DNA of 64,000 nucleotides from Gammaproteobacteria bacterium. GTDB lineage: Bacteria; Pseudomonadota; Gammaproteobacteria; Pseudomonadales; Azotimanducaceae. The notes under the pieces were generated by a model. That model had not been told where the DNA came from, searched no databases, and worked only from the letters and a program-made list of their open reading frames with translations. The stretch's first letter is position 1, and each line of letters opens with the position of its first letter. This document shows positions 58,223-64,000 of the stretch, in pieces. The DNA lies in assembly GCA_009837185.1 (NCBI GenBank), contig VXUA01000022.1, positions 1 to 64,000 of the forward strand, written 5' to 3'. Both the position numbers and the translations under genes were made by a program.

Positions 58223-59022
58223 GGTGGTGGTGTATAGCGTGGAACGTCTTCGGGTATTTTTCGATCCTCCAAGATAGAGTACCACAAATCAATGAGCGGC
58301 TTGAGTTGCTCGCTTCGATCGTGATCGCGCTCCCAAGGCTTTTCGTATTGATAGTGCACTACCCTGATCGATTCCCATTCCCACAACTGTGGTAGATTGA
58401 AGTAAATGTACTGTAGGACGTTGTAGACATACGGTAAACCGTGCCAGTCTGGAAAGTATGCTTCCAAGAAGGTTTGGTCGGTGCGTTTCCAAAAAGTTTC
58501 AGGTGCTACTAACTTCTCGAGCATGTGGTCATAAGTTGCCTTTGCCGGTTCCGCGACAAACACTCCCGAATTTAATCGATGCATGTCTTGAAGCGTTTCA
58601 TACAGGTTCGGTGCGGCCGAAAACTCCGGATAACCGAATAGTCTGTCAATGTTTCTGACCACAATAGTGTCCGCGTCCAGAAATACCACGCGCTGATATT
58701 CCTCAAACTCCCACACGCGCAACTTGCAGAAATTGTCCAATGGATCATGAAATTTCGGCTTTGTTCCTTTGGTAAAAGGCGCGACAGAGTGTTGTCTTTC
58801 TCTCGAATGTCTTGAAACGAAGTCGTCGGAAAACTCTGGACGTGGAACAATTCGAACATCACATCCTTCACGTTCAAGTTGATCTAATGGTAGGTCCGGC
58901 CGCGTTGCCATGACTACGATGTGTTGGCCTGGGTTGGACAACTTCAACGATCGCACTAATGCAAGTGCACCGAGTGTGTAGTCATCGTTTGTGACGAGAG
59001 TCACAAACGCAGAATCTGTCAA
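58219..59022 (-). CDS. GT8 glycogenin-like glycosyltransferase (SqdD-like)
   Basis: 267-residue family 8 glycosyltransferase. Features: FVTLVTNDDYTLGALALVRS at the start, FCKLRVWEFEEYQRVVFLDA leading into the metal-binding DAD, LFGYPEFSAAPNLYE, HRLNSGVFVAEP, and FLEAYFPDWHGLPYVYN with WEWESIRVVHYQYEKPW at the end, the glycogenin-type HY.GxxKPW region. TTG start, 1 nt after the sqdB-like stop. Rhodobacter sphaeroides SqdD, which transfers sulfoquinovose in sulfolipid synthesis, is also glycogenin-like, so the same job is likely here. A different UDP-sugar donor remains possible. Confidence 0.85.
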   Translation of the reverse strand: MTDSAFVTLVTNDDYTLGALALVRSLKLSNPGQHIVVMATRPDLPLDQLEREGCDVRIVPRPEFSDDFVSRHSRERQHSVAPFTKGTKPKFHDPLDNFCKLRVWEFEEYQRVVFLDADTIVVRNIDRLFGYPEFSAAPNLYETLQDMHRLNSGVFVAEPAKATYDHMLEKLVAPETFWKRTDQTFLEAYFPDWHGLPYVYNVLQYIYFNLPQLWEWESIRVVHYQYEKPWERDHDRSEQLKPLIDLWYSILEDRKIPEDVPRYTPPP

Positions 59023-59023
59023 A

Positions 59024-60244
59024 CTACCGCTTTCTTTTCGCCGTCGCTATGTCTACAACGGACGAAATTTTTGATTGAATCTCATGAGTCCACGCTGACT
59101 GTGCAGGAATCTTCGATTGATCGATACGGTGTGCGTATTTCTCTGCAACGTGAACCAGCTCTTCAAGCATTCCCACGCGTAGCGTCACTGGTTCGAGTCC
59201 AAGTTCCAGCAATTGTTTGTTACTCACTTTGAGATCGTTTTCATCTGCTTCTTTCCGCGGATTTGGTAGGTTGACAATCTCCACACCACTCATGTCTGAC
59301 ACCAACTTAGCCAGATCGCGAATTCTGAAAGTCTCGGTCATTTGATTAAAGATTTTCGGACGATCACCACGAGCAGGTGGGTTATTCACTGCAAGTTCAA
59401 TGCATCTAACGGAGTCTTGGATGTGAATGAACGCTCTGGTCTGACCGCCCGTGCCATGCACGGTCAAAGGGTGTTTCACAGCCGCTTGAATCAGGAATCG
59501 ATTAAGAACGGTGCCGTAGTCTCCGTCGTAATCAAACCGGTTTACGAGCTGTTCGTGTCGTCGTGTCTGATCAGTATGCGTTCCCCATACTACTCCTTGA
59601 TGTAGGTCTGTGATGCGCACCAAATCGTTACTCGCATAGAACGCAAACATCAATTGGTCCAGACACTTAGTTAAGTGATAAACGCTGTTAGGATTGGTGG
59701 GATAGAGAATTTGTCGTTGAAAGTCCTTTCCATCGTCAGCGGGAATTTTGACATCAAGATATCCTTCTGGAATGGTTGCGCCGACATCGCTATAACCATA
59801 AACACCCATTGTTCCTAAATGGACGAAGTGCGTATCAAGCTCTAGTTCAACCAATGCACTCAGCAGGTTGTGCGTGGCAGCCACATTGTTATTCACCGTA
59901 TAGGTCTTCGACCTATCGTTCTTCATGGAATACGGAGCGGCTCGTTGTTGTGCTAAATGAATGAGAGCATCCGGTCGATATTGATCGAGCCAGAGTTTGA
60001 CACGGGTGTACTCTTCCGCGATGTCGAGTAATTCAAAGCGCATGGTTCGCCCAGAAACGTTTTTCCAGATTCTTAGACGTTCCTGAATGGAGTCCATCGG
60101 AGTTAGAGATTGAACCCCCAACTCGGTATCTATCCGGCGGCGACTAAGATTGTCGACAATCGTGATTTCGTGGCCAGCGTTCGAAAGATGTAAGCATGTC
60201 GGCCATCCAACGAACCCGTCACCGCCAAAAACTGCAATACGCAT
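59024..60244 (-). CDS. sqdB: UDP-sulfoquinovose synthase (SqdB/SQD1 family)
   Basis: Extended SDR, 406 residues, that in this family converts UDP-glucose and sulfite to UDP-sulfoquinovose. It follows plant SQD1 closely: FGGDGFVGWPTCLHLSNAGH, VDNLSRRRIDTELGVQSLTP, LAQQRAAPYSMKNDR, HLGTMGVYGY (catalytic Thr), YHLTKCLD (catalytic Tyr and Lys), TDLHQGVVWGTHTDQTRRHE, and GGQTRAFIHIQDSVRCIELA. ATG start with GGAGAAG upstream. First gene of a three-gene minus-strand operon with GT8 and an epimerase. Expected product use: sulfoquinovosyl-diacylglycerol in membranes; a sulfoquinovosylated glycan is the alternative. Confidence 0.88.
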   Translation of the reverse strand: MRIAVFGGDGFVGWPTCLHLSNAGHEITIVDNLSRRRIDTELGVQSLTPMDSIQERLRIWKNVSGRTMRFELLDIAEEYTRVKLWLDQYRPDALIHLAQQRAAPYSMKNDRSKTYTVNNNVAATHNLLSALVELELDTHFVHLGTMGVYGYSDVGATIPEGYLDVKIPADDGKDFQRQILYPTNPNSVYHLTKCLDQLMFAFYASNDLVRITDLHQGVVWGTHTDQTRRHEQLVNRFDYDGDYGTVLNRFLIQAAVKHPLTVHGTGGQTRAFIHIQDSVRCIELAVNNPPARGDRPKIFNQMTETFRIRDLAKLVSDMSGVEIVNLPNPRKEADENDLKVSNKQLLELGLEPVTLRVGMLEELVHVAEKYAHRIDQSKIPAQSAWTHEIQSKISSVVDIATAKRKR

Positions 60245-60463
60245 GAATCAATCTTCTCCGTTGGTAAGTGTCATTTTCAATTTTTCGACATGCGCTAACG
60301 CTAATCAAAGTTTGAGGACCTAGTAAAATTTTAGACGTAAAATCAAAATCCACCGATAGTTGTATTTCTACCACTAGTAATTAGCACAGGTAGGTTGGGG
60401 TCGAGACCGTTCGACTTAAAATCGCACACAACTCAATAAATAGCCCAATATTAAGATCTTTTT
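60245..60463. other. Divergent intergenic region sqdB / PLD-helicase remnant
   Basis: 219 nt, A/T-rich, with no gene. A promoter for sqdB must lie here, but no pair of hexamers with good spacing was found by eye. Confidence 0.4.
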
Positions 60464-61348
60464 TTGTCAGACTCATTGCTCAAAGTACGAGACAGCCTAA
60501 CCTCACATTACCGAAGTGGCCACCACACTTTAGCTAAGGACTTTTTTGAACCCTGCTTGTTGGAAGCTGTCCAGTATAGACGGTCTGCGGGGTACTTTTC
60601 AAGTTCTGCACTGACGACCTGGGCCGCAGCGTTACCAAGGTTTGTATTGTCGAATGAACTATCGATAAATCTGATCACGTCACCAAAATTATTTAAGAAG
60701 GACATCTCTGTATTACGAAAACTTACTAGCGACAAAGAACGAGAAAAATATCGACAGCAGTGTACTGATCGAGTTCTAGCGGAGATATTAGAGTTCATCG
60801 CAACTCCATCGAATAATCAACAATGCGCCGAGATTTTTGCGTGGCTTGTAGCAAACTCGAAACTTCGGCTTCGATTTGCCTTTCCTAACAATGCGAGTCG
60901 AATTGGAGTGTTTCACGAAAAAATTGGTATCTTCGATTTTCCGGACGGTACACAAGTCGCGTTCACGGGATCCGCTAATGAGACGTTCAGCGGTCTCCAT
61001 GCAAACTACGAATCCATAGATGTTTACCGTAGCTGGATTGATAGTGACCTCGAGAGGGTAGTTACAAAAGCTGACCAATTTGACGAGGCTTGGGAAGGGG
61101 AAGCTGCAGGTCTCAACGTACATTTACCTTCTAAAAGTGTAATCGAGCGGTTGGTCGAATGTGCTCCTGAAACACTAGACGCTTCAATCTTTACTCAAAG
61201 GCGAACTTCCACTAAGACTCAAAACAACAATAGTCGATGGAGACATCAGGACGATGCCGTTGAAACGTTTTTGTCTAAGAACAGCCAACAGGAGACATGG
61301 TTTATGGGGTTTATATCGAAGGCCCACGCGTTTTGGTTGTACGCCTAG
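60464..61348 (+). pseudogene. Truncated PLD-nuclease/DEAD-helicase protein (helicase part lost)
   Basis: The 294-codon frame opens with TTG. Residues 1-200 match the phospholipase-D-like nuclease module found at the N-terminus of some restriction/defence helicases: SAGYFSSSALTTWAAALPRF, LINLITSPKLF-type strand, and the HKD motif FHEKIGIFD (His151, Lys153, Asp158) followed by VAFTGSANET. Near residue 262 comes RWRHQDDAVETFLSKN, which looks like the Q-motif entry of a superfamily 2 helicase, where a Walker A (TGTGKT) should follow within about 20 residues. Instead the frame runs out in unrelated codons and stops at 61348. So the helicase half, probably 500 residues or more, is deleted. An intact short nuclease is possible but less likely. 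Confidence 0.7.
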
Positions 61349-61390
61349 TACAAATTCGACAGCCCGATCAATATCGCGTGGAAGAGACAA
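61277..61390 (-). pseudogene. Possible N-terminal fragment of an HNH-nuclease gene
   Basis: On the minus strand a TTG-started frame reads SLPRDIDRAVEFVLGV...YKPHKPCLLLAVL. The PHKPxLLLAxL stretch is the hallmark near the N-terminus of HNH-type restriction endonucleases, at about the right distance from the start. Homology ends at 61277, exactly where the plus-strand helicase homology (ending FLSKN) also ends. This points to an inversion/deletion junction joining two broken genes. The match is short and made by eye; chance is not excluded. Confidence 0.35.
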
Positions 61391-61679
61391 ATCGACTTAC
61401 TCTAGATTGCTGAAGTACTAATTACCATAAGAATCAACTGACTGGGTGAATGCACTACTATCTTCGATAAGCACTTACTCGATCTAGCACTTACAAACAC
61501 ATCTCGTAGTTGAAGTTTCTCTAACAGTATAGCACAGCGTAGTTGTAAAATCTGATAGCGCGCCCTTCGAACCGGAACTGTATGTATTTGCTTGTGATTG
61601 TAGGGACTTTGTTTACACTATCACTTTGTGGTAAAAAAGCGTTTTCCACATGCTGAGAAACACTTCTCCTTAAAGACGT
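61391..61679. other. Intergenic region before the TSCCQ paralogues, with candidate promoter
   Basis: No gene seen. TTGTGA (61592-61597), 16-nt spacer, TACACT (61614-61619) is a fair promoter for the first TSCCQ gene, starting transcription about 55 nt upstream of its ATG. Confidence 0.35.
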
Positions 61680-62195
61680 ATGACAGAAACCTTGTCACAA
61701 ACCAACGTAGATCGAGCTCTACTCACGCCGAAGGAATCAAGATGGTTTTTCGGCACGCGATGTTTGATATTTTTACTTAGCTTAATGAGCGTAGGATGCT
61801 CGTTTTTCGGTGGTTTTTACGTTGTCTTCGGTGGCGCATTTGCGCTAGTTTTCCCGATAATTGCGAATGTGATTTGGCAACTGAAATTGTCAACACAGTT
61901 TCCACCAAAATCAAATTCCATTCATCCGAACTCTAGCAAACCTTGGTTAGTTTTGCCGCTCTTTTTCTTGCCCATCTGCGATCACATCGCTTACATCATT
62001 AAACGACAATTCAAAAAACAATCGGATGACAACGTATCATCTCCGTTGTTTCGTAGTGAGTCATCAGATTTGATGCTTCCACCTGGCAAGATTCAAACCC
62101 TGGTTGGGAATATACAAAATCATGTTGCAGTAGCATTTATTACAAGCTGTTGTCAGGCTTTCAGCGTCACAATGTACTACTTATCTTTCCTCTAA
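61680..62195 (+). CDS. TSCCQ membrane protein, paralogue 1
   Basis: Not recognised. 171 residues, four hydrophobic stretches (about 24-45, 47-68, 88-107, 147-170) separated by a short basic loop (KRQFKK) and a hydrophilic segment. Aligns without a single gap to the next two genes; hand count gives 79 identical residues of 171 with paralogue 2. Invariant pieces: TR(C/F)(L/M)I at 26-30, AN..WQ at 62-67, LPI..HI at 97-103, QNH at 146-148 and TSCCQ at 155-159. No signal peptide, known motif or enzyme signature. The vicinal cysteines in the last helix could bind metal or a thiol, but this is speculation. Confidence 0.7.
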   Translation: MTETLSQTNVDRALLTPKESRWFFGTRCLIFLLSLMSVGCSFFGGFYVVFGGAFALVFPIIANVIWQLKLSTQFPPKSNSIHPNSSKPWLVLPLFFLPICDHIAYIIKRQFKKQSDDNVSSPLFRSESSDLMLPPGKIQTLVGNIQNHVAVAFITSCCQAFSVTMYYLSFL

Positions 62196-62293
62196 GCGCG
62201 TGAGTTAGTTTGATTTGCATTCGGCATAACAGTTCTACTAAAAGGAGTTGTTCGAAACCGAAATGAATTTTCCACTCACCTTGATTAACGCGA
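62196..62293 (+). other. Spacer with conserved leader before TSCCQ paralogue 2
   Basis: 98 nt containing GTTGTTCGAAACCGA at 62247-62261, nearly identical to GTTGTTCTAAACCGA at 62859-62873 before paralogue 3. An AAAGGAG (62241-62247) is too far from the ATG at 62294 to serve it directly. No terminator, so the three genes may share a transcript. Confidence 0.5.
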
Positions 62294-62818
62294 ATGTCCC
62301 AATCCTTGCCAATCACTAAAGTTGATCATTCAGTACTCCCGCCGAATGAAACTGCTAAATTTCAGTTCACGCGATGCCTGATATTCGTACTTTGCCTAGT
62401 GAGCACAGCTTGGCCGTTTTTTGGCGATCTTTACGGAATCTTTTGTTGGGTGTTTGCATTCATGTGCCCCTTGTTCGCGAATATAGCATGGCAATCTCGA
62501 TTCGCACCGCAATATCCACCGAAGTCTGGTTCGGTTCGAGAGATTCGTAGCAAACCTTGGGTAACAAAACCACAATTTTGGTTACCGATTGTCGAACACA
62601 TTTTCTGCTGGTATAAACGCCAATCCAAGAAACATTCAGGGGACCTTGTACAACCTCCCATGGTTTGTATTGAGTCATCGAGTTTCATACACGTCAGTGG
62701 GAAGTTTCAGACTAGGCTTTTGAAGCTGCAAAACCATGTGGTGGTCGCTTTCATAACGAGTTGTTGTCAAGTCTTCGGTGTAATTGGATACTTCGTGACA
62801 CTGTCTACGTTAGCTTGA
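62294..62818 (+). CDS. TSCCQ membrane protein, paralogue 2
   Basis: 174 residues; same layout and motif positions as paralogue 1 (TRCLI 26-30, FANIAWQ 61-67, KPQFWLPIVEHI 92-103, LQNHVVVAFITSCCQ 145-159). Start at ATG 62294 is supported by the gapless N-terminal alignment of all three copies (MSQSLP, MSPSLP) rather than by a ribosome site. The hydrophobic pattern predicts a small integral membrane protein. Function unknown. Confidence 0.7.
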   Translation: MSQSLPITKVDHSVLPPNETAKFQFTRCLIFVLCLVSTAWPFFGDLYGIFCWVFAFMCPLFANIAWQSRFAPQYPPKSGSVREIRSKPWVTKPQFWLPIVEHIFCWYKRQSKKHSGDLVQPPMVCIESSSFIHVSGKFQTRLLKLQNHVVVAFITSCCQVFGVIGYFVTLSTLA

Positions 62819-62904
62819 AGACTTGATGTACTATCGTCCTACAACCTCTGCTAAGAAAGTTGTTCTAAACCGAGATTAATGTCCTCTTGCCTCGATAAGT
62901 AACC

Positions 62905-63432
62905 ATGTCTCCATCCCTACCATCCACTAATTCTTACCAGCCGTTACTCACACCTAATGTATCCGCTTGGTTTTACGCGACGCGATTCATGATACTGTTC
63001 CTAAGCGTTGTGGGGGGAGTGTGTACACTATTTAATAGCTATGGCGTTTTGGTTGGTTATGGGTTCGGATTTGTTTGTCCTATGATCGCTAATGCGGTTT
63101 GGCAATCACGATTATCGAAACAGAATACACCGAGGTCAGATTCGTCGCCATTGAAGTATCGCAACTATCTGATTCTAAAACCACAATTCTTTTTGCCTAT
63201 TCTCCACCACATTGCGCTCGGAATTGAAAGGATATACAAGATACCACCGGAAGAAAACGAAGAATCCGCATTGATTCTTGGTGAAGCATCAAGTTTTGAA
63301 GGCTCAACTAACAAGACTCATGCGTGGTGTGGGAGGCTACAAAATCATATAGTAGTCGCATTAGTAACTAGCTGTTGCCAAGTCTACGGTATCGTAGTCT
63401 ACTTCATGCATCTGATTAAGCCACTAGGATAA
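62905..63432 (+). CDS. TSCCQ membrane protein, paralogue 3
   Basis: 175 residues, same frame of motifs: TRFMI 26-30, IANAVWQ 61-67, KPQFFLPILHHI 92-103, LQNHIVVALVTSCCQ 145-159. The basic loop after the third hydrophobic segment is reduced (ERIYK) and an acidic run (PPEENEE) follows, so it is the most diverged copy. ATG at 62905 agrees with the other two starts. The three genes run head to tail with 98- and 86-nt gaps. Confidence 0.7.
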   Translation: MSPSLPSTNSYQPLLTPNVSAWFYATRFMILFLSVVGGVCTLFNSYGVLVGYGFGFVCPMIANAVWQSRLSKQNTPRSDSSPLKYRNYLILKPQFFLPILHHIALGIERIYKIPPEENEESALILGEASSFEGSTNKTHAWCGRLQNHIVVALVTSCCQVYGIVVYFMHLIKPLG

Positions 63433-63569
63433 TTTTCTGTGCAGGCGGCAAGCTAATATGGTTCCCTAGTTGAAATGCACCCAAAAAAATGTCGCGCGCT
63501 GCGTACTTAACATCGTCTAGCCTGCCGTAAACGTCATAAAACCAAGGTGCATAATTGCTGTGTTACACA

Positions 63570-63646
63570 GCCCCGGTGGCACAGTTGGATAGCGCGGCCG
63601 CCTCCTAAGCGGCAGGTCGAAGGTTCGAGTCCTTCTCGGGGCGCCA
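63570..63646 (+). tRNA. tRNA-Arg (CCU)
   Basis: 77-nt cloverleaf with encoded CCA. Acceptor GCCCCGG pairs with TCGGGGC (one G-U), anticodon loop CTCCTAA on a GCCGC/GCGGC stem gives anticodon CCU, reading AGG. T loop TTCGAGT is standard. It borders the accessory block on its right; tRNA-Arg genes are common integration sites, but no duplicated 3' end was found by eye. Confidence 0.97.
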
Positions 63647-63662
63647 CTTCCAGTTTAGAACT

Positions 63663-64000
63663 CTAGACTTGGAATACTTTATCCGATGGGATTCCCTGCT
63701 TCCAACGTTGATAATCCGCACTTGTATCAACGTCCCATAGCGTGGGAAGAAGGAAGACTTGCAAATCAAGATCGGCGGCTCGTGTCAGGGTTTGTTCCAA
63801 TACAAGATCGCTTCCCCAAGAAATGTTCTCAAACAATTTCTCGCACGGTTCATTCATTCCTATCAAACAATAACCACCATCTTCAGTCGGACCCACTACT
63901 ACGTCCTGCTGTGTCGTTAAGTGGTTAAGAGCCTTGTCTATGTAGTCCTCGCTCATGAGAGGAACATCTGCACCGATCACCAATTTTGCCCCTTCAACCA
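63663..64000 (-). CDS. TIGR04282-family glycosyltransferase (DUF2064), 5' end outside window
   Basis: The C-terminal ~112 codons are present; the frame stays open to the window edge (VEGAKLVIGADVPLM), so the N-terminus is cut off. Family pattern: VIGADVPLM (metal-binding Asp), VVVGPTEDGGYCLIGMNEP, LFENISWGSDLVLEQTLTRA and LLPTLWDVDTSADYQRWKQG. A GT-A fold transferase related to GT2/MobA-like proteins; donor and acceptor unknown. Stop lies 16 nt from the tRNA-Arg 3' end. Confidence 0.88.
   Translation of the reverse strand, partial: VEGAKLVIGADVPLMSEDYIDKALNHLTTQQDVVVGPTEDGGYCLIGMNEPCEKLFENISWGSDLVLEQTLTRAADLDLQVFLLPTLWDVDTSADYQRWKQGIPSDKVFQV

Noticed and set aside
63570-63646. Duplicated attachment site for the tRNA-Arg 3' end
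   Set aside because: No second copy of the T-arm/acceptor sequence was found by eye between 55 and 63.5 kb, and no integrase gene is present.

Overview
The window is a 64 kb chromosome piece from a gammaproteobacterium. From dksA to smpB (about 9.7-55.7 kb) the gene order follows the Pseudomonas-type arrangement recalled from P. aeruginosa: sfsA-dksA / pcnB-panB-panC-pgi-acs / pnp-rpsO-truB-rbfA-infB-nusA-rimP / tRNA-fMet-tRNA-Leu-secG-tpiA-glmM-ftsH / greA-carB-carA-dapB-dnaJ-dnaK-grpE-hrcA / recN-bamE / rnfH-ratA-smpB. The left flank (16S rRNA, tyrS, an MepM-like M23 peptidase, anmK, erpA, hemJ, hemL) is also a typical gammaproteobacterial neighbourhood. The 16S gene (minus strand, 3' end outside the window) carries changes at normally invariant positions, so this is probably a deep or poorly sampled, perhaps marine, lineage. 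That placement is inference; no search was run.

Layout: 1-1.4 kb, 5' three quarters of 16S rRNA with its leader and promoter. 1.4-10.9 kb, tyrS, cell-wall recycling, Fe-S and heme genes, an adenosine-kinase-like PfkB sugar kinase, sfsA and a DksA homologue with a very long basic N-terminal tail. 11.2-18.0 kb, three tandem paralogues of a secreted or lipid-anchored protein with a C-terminal TlpA-like thioredoxin domain, inserted between dksA and pcnB; each is followed by two strong hairpins. 18.2-24.6 kb, pcnB, pantothenate genes, pgi, acs. 24.6-33.3 kb, the pnp to rimP translation/RNA operon on the minus strand. 33.5-49.7 kb, two tRNAs, secG, tpiA, glmM, ftsH, greA, carAB, dapB and the dnaK chaperone group with sigma-32-like promoters. 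49.8-55.7 kb, recN, bamE, an AHSA1-VOC fusion, rnfH, ratA, a sodium symporter and smpB.

The right end (55.7-63.6 kb) is accessory. It holds an SDR oxidoreductase, a HAD hydrolase, and a tight minus-strand operon of UDP-sulfoquinovose synthase (SqdB type), a glycogenin-like GT8 glycosyltransferase (as in Rhodobacter SqdD) and an NAD-dependent epimerase/reductase, which looks like a sulfolipid (SQDG) or sulfoquinovosyl-glycan pathway. Next come the scar of a broken PLD-nuclease/helicase gene that may abut an inverted fragment of an HNH-nuclease gene, and three gaplessly alignable tandem paralogues of an unrecognised small membrane protein (QNHV...TSCCQ signature). tRNA-Arg(CCU) and a truncated TIGR04282-type glycosyltransferase close the window.

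Best candidates for undescribed biology are the three thioredoxin-domain paralogues with their paired hairpins, the three TSCCQ membrane paralogues, and the sulfoquinovose operon in a gammaproteobacterial setting. No CRISPR array, prophage or insertion sequence was seen.
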